Assembly (NCBI RefSeq): GCF_001949145.1
Contig: NW_019091489.1
Span: forward strand, 735,348 to 799,347
DNA length: 64,000 nt
From: Acanthaster planci
Taxonomy: Eukaryota; Echinodermata; Asteroidea; Valvatida; Acanthasteridae
Reading direction: 5' to 3'
Below, piece by piece: positions 1 through 12,110 of this stretch; the first letter of the stretch is position 1; each line of letters begins with the position of its first letter. The notes below the pieces were generated by a model. It saw nothing but the letters and a program-made list of their open reading frames with translations. It made no database searches and was not told the DNA's origin. A program made the position numbers and the translations under genes.

Positions 1-3000
1 CCTGGGCCTTTCATCCCAAGTCTCATCAAATTCAACAACAAGTTCCTCAGGTACGGTACCAAACCTGCCAAAACCTCACAAAACCTGCTGTTGGAATATG
101 GCAGGTTTTGGGCAGTTAGGGTTAATACCTCATAAAACCACTTGACCTCACGCAGTGGTAACAACAATACAAAAACCTTAAGGTAAGAGGTACTCAGGTA
201 CATGTATATGTACATGGGAACAGCCTATGACAAGCACTGTACAGACACCATGAAAGTACATGTAGGCCTGAACTTCCAAAAACTAGTTAAAAAACAAATG
301 GGAGACTGAAAAGCCACTGTTTGTATTAGTAAACCATATTTTAAGTTGTCTTTTATTATTGGCAAGGAAAATGACATTCTTAATTATCTGGATTTTTATA
401 TAACACCCTTTAGTTATAATTCAATTCACAAGGTGGTTGTACCTCACCTCATTGTCCTTTGGCAGTTCGATGAAAGTCATAGTACCATACTAGATATTAA
501 CTTATGGAAGCAGATATGGACCTACTACAGAGGCTTTGTACATGTACGGTAGCTATCTTCCAGTGCAATTCTTTTGTTCCACAGGGGAACCTCCTCTGTG
601 CATAACCTCTGGAAAAAAGCACTGGCCTGCAAGATGACAGCCATGCAAACCCTCTCTAGGCAGTTGCCAGTTAGTGTCTGATAAGACACCCTCATTCACC
701 TTTAGAACTATTTATAGGACCATTATAATTCATGGGAAAATTTTTTTCTTGAAAATAAATTTAGGAGTCCACTTTTTTTAGGGGGGATATTTGGTCTTAA
801 AATTTAATTAGCAAGATTCCAGCTGGAAAAGAGGTCACAATTTCTTAAGTTGAATCTTAATGGCTAACGAGTGGTATCGCATAAACTTTGTATGTTCACA
901 TATTTATAAATTAAAAGTTGTTTTGGAGGCACAGACACTCCAATTAACTCACCATGAAACACAAAATGCACATGGATTTTGCTACCCATATTTAAATAGG
1001 GAGGGGCCAAGTGGGCACAGGCTGTTACTTTGATGTTCAAATGACACATATCAACGTGGGGGGAGGGGATGCGAGTGGTGAATGGGCTATGCAGACATGG
1101 AGAAATACTTCTGACAATTTGGTTTTGCTTTTCCTTTTTTCTTTAAAAGGAGAATTTGTTTCTTTGAAGCCAGTGAAAGTGATGCAAATGGGGTTGATAA
1201 ACTAGCACTTTATTTCATTGGACCCATTAAAGGCCCATCATTGAATCATCAGCATACTAGAAAGTTATGACATACATGTACATTTTTCAACTTCTGACCC
1301 AAGTATGACTTATCATTTAAACAATATGCGCACATGCATTACCATTATTTACAAAAAGCAAAGTAAATTGCTTTTTTACTGATTGTACAAATAATTTTTA
1401 GGCGGAGCTGCTTTATTTGGACTTACAGTAATTTAAGTATGGAGATGCAAATATGTCACTAAATGTAACTATAAAACAGCCATACAAAATTAAAAGGTTT
1501 TGACAGGCTTGTGCACAAGCAGGGAAGCCACTGAAAGGCTTCCTTTTGCAAAGCGGTTAGCACTCTATTAATGTCCAATGTATGTTCTTACAAGTAGGTA
1601 ATACACTGTATGGATACATTCGCATGAGTATGCAACAGTATAAATTCAGTGGGAAGGTTACTTATAAAGGCATTAAACCAGTCTGAAATCTTGAAACCAG
1701 TCCCTCTGAAAAGAAAGAGAAGAAAACACCATGAAACTCATCCAGGGGCATGAATCGACCAAAAATAAAACCTCTCTCCTGTGATGATGAACAACTCTCT
1801 TGATCTATTGTACATTGTCTGTTTATTGTGGGAGGTCAGTTAAGCATGATTCTGTATCTGCGTGGGACAGATGAGTGGCAAGAGCATTCTGAAATTGTGT
1901 CCTCTATGGTTACATACACATGAATCTGTGAACATCTATGTACAGCACTGTATTATTTAAAGGGTGGCTGCAATCAGTGTGTTTTAACACAAACCTTTAA
2001 ATGCACCTTAGTGTCTCGGTTAACCTTATTTTCAACTTTTGTTTCATTATTTCAAAGGGCATTTCCCTGCCTTTTATTTTTATGCTAATAAGTTTTCCAT
2101 ATTCATGAGAAAACCTGTGATGTCACCTCAGGATGAAAGCCTAAATTTACACTGGTTTGTATACAACAAACTCTTGCATTTTTCTAGTTCTTGCTGGACG
2201 AATTGTTCTCTTCTTTGCTGATTCTTTGTTGTTTACGTGTACAGCAATAAGCAAGCACCAACCAATTTCTCAGAAATGTTTTCAGTAAGTTAATTTTGGG
2301 TTCACAATTTCCACTGAAAAACCTGTGCAGTCAGTTAACTATGATTCCCAAGATGACATCACAGAAACAGCTCCCTCAGTTGTCCAGGAAAGCATGGATA
2401 ACATAATATTTTAGGTAAAAGTGCACTTTTCAGTACATTTAACCAAATAGAGGTGTAAAAGTGTCTTCATACATTGAAGAAGCGTACAATGCTGCAGAAA
2501 GTTGTGTCCAAGAAAATTTCACCGAGGCTACACTATAACTATGAATGACTGAACAAAGCAATGTAAACAGTTATACAATGTGGCATGACTTGTAGTCAGG
2601 TAGTAACAAGAACAGCTGCTTACAACACCTAAATTTGAGCCGATGTCCACCACAATTTCTTGCAATGTATTACAAGGAAAAGCGTGGTTTTTTCTGAACA
2701 TGAATGGAAGAGGTCTTATTATGGTTTGGCAATTCTTGGCTAACTATGGTGGGGATACACCTTCCCAAATTTACTTTCACCCACAGTGTCAAGTCTTTTT
2801 GGTAATTGAAGAGAACATTAAATTTGTCGTGCTTGTGCTGAGATGTTGCTGAGCAAAACCCAGTGAAAAAGACAGAAAAAAGAGAGAGGAAAACATTTTC
2901 CTTATCCAAGTTTTTTGAACCAAAATTGCAAACTGTTAATACGAGGTTTACAGTTAAGAACAAAGAAAGGAGCCACATCAGTGCACGGACAAAGGTAACG

Positions 3001-3313
3001 CCATAAGTTTACAAACAAAGCCTTATTTATACGATCTGACGCTACTGAGTGCACGAAGCTAGCTAGGGGAAGCGACCATGCTGATACAGTGACCTAAATG
3101 TACTGTACATATACATGCACAGTGAATGTCATATCAAACAAAGAGTCAGTAACGTCAGGCCTTTGCCTACAGTACATGTACATTGTACATTTAGGAAAGA
3201 GTACATGTACATGAACAAGGTTGTCCATTGTGCATGTACCGTACCGATGTCATGTCACAGCGCGCGAACACCTCAGTAAGAGTGTCCCAAATCACGTAAT
3301 AAATGCAACAAAC
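1..3313. other. non-coding stretch, no gene resolved
   Basis: Only short, unconvincing ORFs are visible on either strand. The stretch is A/T rich and has several TACATGTAC-like palindromes (around 200, 3110-3240). If the exon at 3314-3370 is real, this is its downstream side, so some of it would be intron. A possible acceptor with a long pyrimidine tract on the minus strand sits near 1705-1730 and would continue the frame for about ten codons to a stop. I do not trust it enough to call an exon. Confidence 0.3.
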
Positions 3314-3370
3314 CTTGGCTGTGACGTTCATCGTGCTATCTCTTGCAAGCTTTGGTGCACTGTCGGCCAT
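3314..3370 (-). CDS. putative first coding exon of an unidentified gene
   Basis: Reading the minus strand, an ATG at 3370-3368 in good initiation context (AGAAATGG) opens 19 codons beginning MADSAPKLARD. It ends exactly at a GT donor (AAG then gtttgt) at 3313, in phase 0. The DNA upstream of the ATG (3371-3600) is richer in CG dinucleotides than its surroundings (GCGCAGAC, TTTCGCGC), as expected near an animal promoter. I do not recognise the peptide and found no convincing second exon within 1-3313. It could instead be a chance short ORF; the evidence is the combined start context, donor and upstream base composition. Confidence 0.35.
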
Positions 3371-3599
3371 TTCTGATGAATTTTCGTCTTAAAATCTTTC
3401 AAAAGACGGCGCAGACAGAACCGTTTCGCGCATAAAACACACTGTAGATCGGTTGTACCACAAAGAAGGAAGTGTGTGCGTAAAATGAGGCAACAATGCG
3501 GTTAGGTCACAGCTGTATGTAAATATAACGATGACGTACGTTTTGGGCGTACGCTCATTGGACATTGTCTGCGACAGCTGTTCATTCATTGGCTGGAGT

Positions 3600-4771
3600 C
3601 AAGCGAAACTACTCCACGTTTGCCGTTGGCGGGCTTTAGCAGGTTGATATTCTAATTGATTATCATCATTTCACAAGTGCCAGGTATGGCGCGGGCACAG
3701 TAACGGGAGGTGGGCAAAGGTCTCTCTGTTATGAATCTTGAATTATTATGATAACTCTGCGCAAAGAGGCCATGGAAAAACAAGGTTGACGTTGTTCTTT
3801 TGTTTATTTATTAATTGACTGATTGACTATCTTATTGATAAAGGCCATGGAAAAAAGAATTTCAAATTTCTCTCCCCTAAAACACCCTAATTCGCCCCGG
3901 CCCCCCAAATTTGGTTCCTTTAAACGCTCATCACCCCAAGCTACTCCTCTTCCCCAAGAGAACCAGGTGCTTCCTCAGATTATAGTAGAAACAGTACACA
4001 CCCATGACACCATCCTTGCCACCCATACACACGACAGGTTTATATGCAGATTATCCTTTATCCTATCTCAAACAACACTAAAAGTTTGTACCTGGGAACT
4101 GGTGTCCGAAGGAGAGAGTGAGGACCCCTGATAACATCCAAAAAAAGAAAAAAGGAAAAGCAAACGAAACATCAAAGGGGGATATACCTCGGAACTGACC
4201 CAGTTCAACCGTTAATGGCCAGCCAGTTTTCTGCTGATTAGTGCCAAGGGTGGATGGGGGGGGGCAAAAGGAGATATCCCCCACCCAAAAAGGAGCTAAA
4301 TTTAAAAGGTGGGGGTTGTGATTGGCTAGGTCTGTTTCATTTCCCTTCCAAAAACATTCACGAAGACCCCAAATGTAGCCTCACCCCTCAGAAAGGCTAT
4401 GAAAGATTAATTCTCAATGTCATTTTTTATGAAATTTAGTTATATTTCAACAATCTAGTAGGTAAACTAAACAAAGATTGCTACTTACGTCAAAAGCACG
4501 AGTTGAAGTCCTTCACATCAGGCAAACTGAAACAAAATTGTCGTCGCCTGTTTTGATGACGTCACATACGGCTCTGCAAGTATACGACTGTTTCTTTATT
4601 TCGTGGCGAATGCGTCCGCGTGCGTGAGCGCTTCCATGTGCTTACTCGCACTTAACTGTGAATTTAAAAAAGGTCGGACAGTGACAGCGATTTGGAATTG
4701 TTTTTAACCGACAAAGGGACAATGTTGATCAACACTGGATCGTATGACAAAGTTGAACCCTCCCAATACAT
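3600..4771. other. intergenic, no feature resolved
   Basis: No coding signal. The words AGGCCATGGAAAAA occur twice, about 75 bp apart (near 3768 and 3843). G-rich and C-rich runs near 4250-4320 resemble the edges of small GC-rich repeats like the one at 13608-13867. Confidence 0.3.
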
Positions 4772-5148
4772 ACAACATAATGACGTCATGTAGAGTTTAC
4801 CGCGGTGCATTGTGGGTAAAAGGTGGGGATGTTGCAGGAACGCGTCGACGTGACACGTCGCGTGTAACGTATGCTATATGGCGTGTGCATCGACCCAGTC
4901 CCGGGGAAGTTAAAAAAACGCAGCTCTGGCTTTCGTTGAGTGATTGATAAACACAATGGAACACAGCAGTTCACATAGACCATTTCCGACGTTAGTAAGG
5001 AACTTTTTAATTTTTTTCTGGTCAGGTCGACACACACGCCATAGAGTATACCTTACATGCGACGTGTCACGTCGACGCGTTCCTGCAACAACCCGACCTT
5101 TCACCCACAATGCACCGCGGTAAACACTGCATTACGTCATTATGTTGT
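4772..5148. mobile_element. foldback element with ~125 bp inverted arms
   Basis: The left arm (4772 to about 4900) and the right arm (about 5023 to 5148) are inverted copies. Both contain ACATAATGACGT at the outer end, then TTTACCGCGGTGCATTG, then GCAGGAACGCGTCGACGTG further in. A spacer of about 120 bp separates them. The outer ends lie next to TA, so a TA target site is possible. There is no transposase ORF; it is a non-autonomous MITE or foldback element. The short ORFs seen inside on both strands follow from the inverted symmetry and are not genes. Confidence 0.8.
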
Positions 5149-5664
5149 AATTGGAGTACGGTCGTGATGAATTTCAGGCAGATGGCCGTGGTCATTCGCC
5201 GAAAATGACGTCTAACTTACTTTACTCGTTTTGCTGTTCTTGTGCCATCCACCCTGAGTTGAAAAGACAGACTGGTACGAAGTTTTCCAACCGGGTTCTT
5301 ACCACGGCCGTACATGTATATAAAAAACCTGGACTTGCAACGCGTTTGTATGAAAAAGAAGGCAACCAGCGGCCATTTTACCTAGCCGAACACTAAGTTT
5401 GGGTTGGCTCCCTTCTATTGACGTCAGGAAGAATAAAGGCGGGCAATGCCAGGGAAGCTTTGTATTCAGCTCGGTAAAATGACCGCGAGTGGATTCAATG
5501 ACTCTATAAGCTGGTTAAGGGCATTGCGAGTCCAGATTTTATTATAAACGTCCGTAGTTCTTGCACGCATTTGGCGTACTCAGCGTGCTCTGCGTCAAAC
5601 GCGCATAGACTTGCGCGCCTGTGCGGTGAGCTCGTGCTCGGTACAGGTTGCACTATACCAAATA

Positions 5665-6091
5665 CGTGCCCATAGAAAACAGTGCAAAATCGGACCGAAA
5701 TAGCGGCGCCAGGGGACTCTCGTGAAGAGGTTGGCCTCCGTTTGTTTACTGGAAATTCAAGATAGTGGCCAGAAGATCACTTTTCGTTTCGATTTCATGG
5801 GGGCTAGCAGCGATTTTTTTTTAATTCGCCTTTCATGGAAGATACCCCCCAAAACAGCAGTAAAAACTGAATGTAGCCGCCCGCCTCTATCCAAACTAGG
5901 CCCGCAATTTGGGGCTTTTTGTGAAAGAAATACCCCAAACTGGAAACTCTAAGTTCCAAACACGGGATTTATAGAAATATTTCTATGAAGCCTCCTGATT
6001 ATGGCATGTCGTATTGTAAAAACCCCGTGGGATCACAAAATATTAATGAGCACGCGCGCAGAAATCCAACCATTTGGTGGAATGCACCCCC
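5665..6091 (+). repeat. left copy of a ~420 bp inverted repeat pair
   Basis: This segment reappears in inverse orientation at 10020-10437. Shared blocks, in order, include AAATCGGACCGAAATAG, GAGGTTGGCCTCCGTTTG, the ATAGAAATATTTCTAT palindrome, and the GTGGGATCACAAAATATTAA region. The copies differ by scattered substitutions and short indels, so they are old. Together they enclose about 3.9 kb and could be the ends of a large decayed DNA transposon, or two independent insertions of one family. Confidence 0.75.
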
Positions 6092-6328
6092 CTATAAGGA
6101 CTGCCAATACAGGCGTTTCACAGTATTGCGCCTTCGAGAGTTTGAAACGTAACGGCCAATCATAATGCGCAAAATTTGTCGACCCAATATGTCCCTTTGT
6201 GTTTATATGTATGTGCCGGTATTTTATTTAAAAGCACGCCCTCTGTTGTTCCCGCTCGGAACAGATCCCCCCATTACGGCCACAAGGTCAGGAAACTCTG
6301 GGGGAATGAGAGCCGTGTAGACCCTGGT

Positions 6329-6673
6329 CTGGTCCCTGTCCCTATTGTAGGACGGGTAGCTTGCTGCGATTTAACGCGCGCGATTATTCCTGAATATTCA
6401 AGCTTTTGTCAGGCCGATAGCACTACTTTAACTTAAAATATTACGTTTCGACGTGGAAGCGAATGAAACATAGTTACCTATCCTTGCTAAAACCTGTGTT
6501 AATAACAGTGTGGTAATTTATTTTTCAATAATTGTTATCGATAAATCATTTAACGGCAATTTATTTCAAGTCAGTGGTTATTATGTTAAATTTTAGATAA
6601 ATGAACCATTTATGGTGAAGTTATTTTCTGGGTAACGAAGGAGGAAAAGCAAAATATGCTATCAGATCCTGTG
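6329..6673 (+). repeat. first copy of a ~350 bp direct repeat
   Basis: Begins CTGGTCCCTGTCCCTATT and runs to GCTATCAG. It matches 8361-8716 in the same orientation, with strong identity in the A/T-rich half (AACAGTGTGGTAATTTATTT, ATCGATAAATC-like, TTATTGTGTTAAATTTTAG-like). Both copies lie inside the larger inverted pair at 5665-6091 and 10020-10437, and an L1-like fragment lies between them. Confidence 0.75.
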
Positions 6674-7279
6674 GGGGCGGAAACATGACATAATTGTTAT
6701 TAAAGACAGTCTTCAATGCATGTCACTGAAAACTGGAAGACGTCTCCTTATTGCATAGCTTTAGATGCTGCAAAATGTCATGTGAGAGCTCTGCTAGGAA
6801 TCTTGGTAGGCCTACGCAATGCAAAACGTGAACAAAGCAAACGTAACTTCACGAACGAAATACTAGGCTCATAATGAGTAAATTGTTTTTGAGTCTTTCG
6901 ATGGTTTCCCTTCTTCCATGCCTCAAATGCATACAGGCACTGGCGCACCAAGGATTTGAATTTTGATGTCATTCTTTGCTGGCTATACAGTGCATAGCTA
7001 GCAGTAATAATTGTTGATATTGGGAGTCTTTTACCGTATTAGTGTCGGAATATTCGGGATTGGCACATCTGTATCGAAGAGTACTTGATGTTTACCATTT
7101 ATTGTTTATAGAATGGATAGAATGGAACTCAATGGATTTATTTTCTTCTCAAAAAAACTCTGCTTTGGGGCAATCAATTTGAGTTGACGTTTTAACCCCT
7201 TGGCAGAAGTTTATTGCGGTTCATAAACCATTTGGAGAGGTTTAAAACTACACTTTGGTATAACAATCAAATTAAGATT

Positions 7280-8111
7280 GGCAATAAGATCGTTATCAGC
7301 ACAAGTCTTTAGCTGGTATTATTTTTATATGTTATCTTCTAGATGATATGAGTTGCTTTCTATCACACTGTCCAATTTTAGGGCCAAGTTCAATGTCCAG
7401 ACCAACTTTATTGAATATGGTTTGGTCTTAAGATTAGTTAAGGCTGCTTATGGTGATCTGTTGACGAATAATAACATTATGCCCTTTGGCTTTGTTCCCT
7501 TCAACATGCATGTTCTCCTGTTCGACAAAAAGGTCTCTCGGAGACTCTGCGATTTTTCTGTATCGGCAAAAATTGTAGCCAGAAAGTTTGTGGACAAATG
7601 AGAAGGGCAATATTGGTTTCAGGTTTTTAGTGTTCCTTTCACATGTACAATGTACAATGGACTCTACGCTTAGACGGTTTCAATTTCAGAATCCTTGGTA
7701 CTAACTCGTTATTCGTAAAGTTCATAAGTTGGATTCCAAGGTCTGTACTTTCTGCAAAAATGAAGAGAAAACCCTTATCCATCTCTCTTGCAACTGTAAT
7801 TATGTTATTTCTTTCTGGAGCTCATGGTAGATTGGATTAAGGACAAAACAATGATACAGCTTGTAATAGACAATCAACTTTTATTGTTCGGTGTTGTTAA
7901 CACTAGACTCAAATGCCTTAACCTTATCCTTTTGGTTGACAGATTTCACATTTATGAAATGAAAATGAACAGCAAATGTCCCTCGTTAGAAGTTTTGAAA
8001 AAGGATATAAAGAAGTGTTATCATCGTGAAAGATTTTTGGCCCCTGTCAATGGTGCTTGCCAAAATTTTTGGTTGAAATGGCAAACTTGCTCTGCACTCT
8101 GTCAAGTCTAA
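7280..8111 (+). pseudogene. C-terminal relic of an L1-like LINE
   Basis: Three neighbouring plus-strand frames together resemble the carboxyl end of an L1/Tx1-type LINE ORF2. Around 7730-7825 one frame reads VCTFCKNEEKTLIHL then SCNCNYVISFWSSW, the spacing of the cysteine/histidine zinc-binding segment (zf-RVT) that follows the reverse transcriptase in this group. A further frame (7824-8111) gives a hydrophobic and charged tail ending at a stop at 8109-8111. Frame changes and the absence of the endonuclease and catalytic RT regions show a 5'-truncated, dead copy. The family assignment rests on motif spacing only. Confidence 0.65.
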
Positions 8112-8360
8112 TTCGAACAATTGCAGTTTGGCACAAAAAGTATGATGATCTCTTATAACTGTATTAATTGCCATTGAGTTTGTATTGGTAAGAGAGAAAT
8201 AAAAAGGTGTCTCTGGAAAGAAAATGAAAAACACTGTAATTAAGTGTTGCAGTCAATTTAACATTACGAAAGAACATGCTTTATTTTTTTGGTACAAAAA
8301 AAGACAATTTCTGGGAATCGAACCCAGCTTGGGGGTGTGTCATCAGAGATTTCAAGTGGA

Positions 8361-8716
8361 CTGGTCCCTGTCCCTATTATAGGGGGCCGGTAGCTAGCTG
8401 CAGTTTAACGTGTGCGATTATCAATGTGGATGCTGAATATTTAAGTTGTTTGTCAGGCCAATAGCAATGCTTTATGAGACATATAATACGTTTCACCGGG
8501 GCAGCAAACAAAACACAAGAACCTATCCTTGCTAAGCTTCTGTTGATAATTAACAGTGTGGTAATTTATTTTTCAATGATTATCATCGATAAATCGTTTT
8601 ACGGCAATTTATTTCAATCATTGGTTATTGTGTTAAATTTTAGAATAATGAACAATTTATAGTGAAGTTATTTTTGGTAAGGAAGAAAAAAGGGCAAAAT
8701 ATACTATCAGCTCCTG
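8361..8716 (+). repeat. second copy of a ~350 bp direct repeat
   Basis: Same orientation as 6329-6673, beginning CTGGTCCCTGTCCCTATT and ending CTATCAG. The two copies flank about 1.7 kb that includes the LINE tail. They have diverged by small indels. They are not LTRs of a retrotransposon in any form I can support, since the interior does not encode LTR-element proteins; duplication of a dispersed repeat is more likely. Confidence 0.7.
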
Positions 8717-8744
8717 CTTAATTTGTGCATCATTTCCTCATTTA

Positions 8745-8900
8745 CATAGGCCCTACACCCCAGCAGAATTCTGCCGGGGTCATTCCCCGTTATCGGTCCT
8801 TACATTTGGAAGACGTCTGTAAGACGTGTGAAGACTACGTACGGGACGGGAATCAGTCTGAAGGTGTGGGCGCTATCCACGCCCCTAGACCACAGACCCT
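8745..8900 (+). repeat. dispersed repeat with AGACGTCT palindrome (copy 1)
   Basis: Contains GAAGACGTCTGTAAGACGT followed by ACGTACGGGACGGGAATCAG. A second copy in the same orientation lies at 57246-57345, with GGACGTCTGTAAGACGTCT and CACGGGACGGGAACCAGTC. A related start (CTGGTCCCTGTCCC) is seen at 6329. No coding capacity. Confidence 0.6.
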
Positions 8901-10019
8901 ACTTAATCAAGCATTAATTAAATAGAGCCTAATAGTAAAATCTCACGCAGCGAGCTTCTGGAACCCTTGCGCAGTCTGCCTTTATGGTTTTTTACATTGG
9001 GCCGTCCTATCATGTTTGATAAATTTTGGAAGATAATCCCTTGCTGAAATCACCCCATGAAGCACTCACGTTGGAATTTTACCTTTGACTTCCTCAAGTA
9101 ATGTTTTGGAAAAGTCTGGCGATATCGTACCGAGGTCTCCTTGCTTATGCACGTTTGTTTTCACTCGCCGTGCTTTCTTGAAAACGAGATTGTACAACCT
9201 TGCGAAGATTGACCTACCTGCAGTCGAGATTCCATTGAGTTGACATCAAGCAGTTTTTGTCAGCAAAGGTTAGATAAAATATCATAATCTTTCGTGAAAG
9301 TTGAATATTGCTTTATTTTTATTACCTTATAAATTATAAAAGTGTGTGAAATATTTTGATCTGTTTTTATTTCGGCTTGTACCCACTAACTACCATAAAA
9401 TTTCAAATCGTAAATGTTCATTTACGCACAAGACTGCCGCATTACACTGTTCTTCATGTGTATTTTAGATTTTCGGAAGTGATCGGTCAGTTTTTGGCAG
9501 GATATTTCTCTTCTAGGTCAGGTAATTTTTCAGTTTCTATGAATTGATATGCTAGCAAATATTTTTCAAAGCCCTTTGTCCAAGTTGGATTTTTTAAGAG
9601 GAAACTGAACAAAAAAAATTACAAATTCTAAAATCTTTGCACGTTATTTTCCTTATCCAAGAGTTCCGTAAGCGCGCCATCAGGGGTAAACTTTCAGGCT
9701 TTATAAGGGAATGAAATATGCTTAGCCGGTCTTGAAAGTGCGTTCAGGACCAGCCATAACAAGCACATAATTACTTATTCCCATGCATAAATATCTTTTC
9801 AGTCAGAGGGCAAAATATATCAATATATGATAGATTTCCAAGTATTTTTTCTTAATTTTCCCGAACACCCTCCTCCCTTTATCGTGTATTCCTTATGCAA
9901 GTTGTCGAGAAGAACTCTATATATGGACTTAGCGCGCATGTGGCGTGTTCTGCGTGCGCCGCATCGCACGTAGTCTTAGGCCAAGACGGCAGAACTCGAT
10001 AGCAGACTCGATCGAGCAT
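8901..10019. other. A/T-rich non-coding stretch
   Basis: No gene is visible. The final part (9910-10020), with TTAGCGCGCATGTGGCGTG, is loosely similar to 5560-5640 read in the other orientation. The inverted pair may therefore extend somewhat beyond the limits given for its copies. Confidence 0.3.
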
Positions 10020-10437
10020 TATGGGTGCAGTCCACCAAATCGTTGTATTTCTGCGCGAGAGTTCCTTAATATTTTGTGATACCACGGGATTTTTGCAATA
10101 AGACAGACCCTAACCAGGATGGGTCATAGAAATATTTCTATAAATCCCGAATTTGGGATTGATACTTTCCAGTTCGGGGTGTTTCTTTCACAAAAAGCCC
10201 AAAACTGCGGGCCTATTTTGGATAGAGGCGGGAGGCTACATTCAGAAATGAATTTTCCTTGAAAGGCGAATAAATTTTTTTCGTGGCTAAATTGGCGAAA
10301 TTGAAACGAAAAGTAATCTTTTGGCCATAATCTTGCATTTCCAGTGAAAAAACGGAGGCCAACCTCTTTACGAGAGTCAACAGTCGGCGCTGTTTCGGTC
10401 CGATTTTGCTCTGTTTTCTGTGGGCGCGTATTGGTGT
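10020..10437 (-). repeat. right copy of the ~420 bp inverted repeat pair
   Basis: Inverse complement of 5665-6091. It shares GGAGGCCAACCTCTTTACG (complement of the left copy's GAGGTTGGCCTCC), the ATAGAAATATTTCTAT palindrome and CGGTCCGATTTTGCTCTG. The separation of about 4 kb and the nested direct repeats inside make this a layered insertion site. Confidence 0.75.
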
Positions 10438-10936
10438 AGTGCTACCTTATGGGTGTAGTCCACTGATCCAGGCCCCATTGAAAACAGTGTAAAATCATCA
10501 TTGTTCGGGGCCCAATAATATGCGTACCAATATCCCTGAGGCATCTGAAAAACACTCCAAATTATTGTATGGTCCATAATCTTTTCTTTTCTTTCAATTT
10601 TCAGTGGGTTAACCGATTACATTTTGAGTTATTCCTTCAAAACAAAATTAACCCCCAAAAAGTGATATTTCCAAAGTCTGCTTGCAGCCATTTTTCAAGT
10701 GACAACCCTCAACCTTCTCGGGCACTTAAGACTATTTTTCAACAGTATTTTTTTTAGCCATTCTGCTCTCATATGAAAGCCCAAAGACCCAGGGAGTTGA
10801 GTTGATTCTGGCAAAGATTTACACAATCCCACCATTTTGGGGGCCATACAATCTCCTTTTTCAAAAGATACAGTCGAGGGTACTTTTAATGCTTATGAGC
10901 TTGCCAGAAATTCTCGCTTGAATTCTCCCCGCGCCG

Positions 10937-11060
10937 CGCCCCGCTCCGATTTCTATTGCGCCCTCTTGTGACTTCATTTTACCAATCGATGGCTCGTTCT
11001 CGATTAGTGAAATGTAGTAACAAGAGGGCGCAATAGAAATCGGCGTGAGCGGGGCCGAGT
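10937..11060. mobile_element. small foldback element
   Basis: CGATTTCTATTGCGCCCTCT near 10948 is matched by its inverse complement near 11020-11043. Weaker similarity extends outwards on both sides (GCCCCGCTC on the left, GAGCGGGGC on the right). The spacer is about 35-45 bp. No ORF of its own; an ORF crossing it is a by-product of the symmetry. Confidence 0.65.
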
Positions 11061-11099
11061 CGCTGACTGGCTGTCGCCGAGTTCTGCTGTCTTTGCCCA

Positions 11100-12090
11100 A
11101 GACTACGTCAGAGGCAGACTTTTGACCTTTAACTGTCTCGTATCCGGTGCCAGGGATTTTTTAAGCAGCAGGCACACTTTGCGCGTTATTGAATAGGGAA
11201 ACTATCTGAGGTATTTATGAATAACCTTTATAGGCTCACCCAAAGAGGGCACTGACTTGTAACTGGCTAAATCATTTGTAGTCGATTATCAAAACTCGAG
11301 TACTTGTACCGATTTTTCCAAGTAGACACAGTGCGGAGTACGATATTCGATTTCTCCATCAGTATCGAATTCATTTGGTTAAATATTGGTACTATAACCT
11401 TAACAATACATGCTGTTGAACCTTTATGAACAATTTAAGTGTCATAAAATGTAGACCGAAATTAAAAAAATGGCGGCGTAAACATGGACAAGAATTCAGC
11501 CAAGTCTTCCCTAACGTGGCACACTTTCAAAAACTTCACAGAAAATCTCACAAAAATCATGTTGTTGCGCACCCGCAAATCTTGTTGGAATTCTAGCTCC
11601 CCCTAGTTTTACTCGTTCTGGTATTTCAGTTGCATTCTCAGGGTCTCTTATTTAGCCCAGCTATGCATTGTGGAAATGTAGTAGAGACGTTAATTTTGTA
11701 TTACGTTATTCATGCTGTACTCTGGCGTGGTCGCGTGTTCCTTCACTCCTTCAAAGTTTGTCATTCTGTTTTCTCTGCTCAGTTTGGCATGTTGGAAATT
11801 CCCCTCCACGTGGCTGCGTGGTTGGGCGTGGTACGGTTCCCTGGAATGCTATATTTAGAAACCTCAGACTTCGTAACAGTTAGCCATTCCCCACAGATGA
11901 CCTGGTAAACACTTCCACGCACCCAGCTTACACTTTTCACACGTGACTTCTTATTCTGTATTTCACCTTACACGCGACGCCGAGATTCTGGCACACGACT
12001 CTAGCAGGAAGTCATGTGACCCTTTGAGATGGAAGATTCCCATTGGTTGAGTTGTTCAACGATGCTTATATTTTATTAATTCCTAAGCCT
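11100..12090. other. intergenic, possibly the upstream part of a retroelement LTR
   Basis: Two overlapping short plus-strand ORFs (11630-11908) show no recognisable domain. The stretch leads into a strong TATA box at 12100, so it may act as upstream sequence for a transcript starting near 12130. Nothing else is supported. Confidence 0.25.
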
Positions 12091-12097
12091 CTAGAAT

Positions 12098-12110
12098 CCT
12101 ATAAATAGAG
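12098..12110 (+). promoter_or_regulatory. strong TATA box with no assigned gene
   Basis: CCTATAAATAGAG is a near-consensus RNA polymerase II TATA box. About 30 bp downstream lies TCAGTCACT, a plausible initiator. The following 300 bp is GC-rich and has no credible long ORF; an AATAAA poly(A) signal follows at 13400-13405, after the inserted MITE at 12443-13078. It could be the promoter of an LTR or of a non-coding RNA. No matching second LTR is seen in the window. Confidence 0.4.

Noticed and set aside
6329-8716. LTR retrotransposon bounded by the two direct ~350 bp repeats
   Set aside because: The interior shows an L1-like tail and no gag-pol of LTR type, and no TG...CA ends or primer site were seen.
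11630-11908. Overlapping plus-strand ORFs of 92 and 71 codons
   Set aside because: Two frames open together without a domain; no evidence of a transcript.
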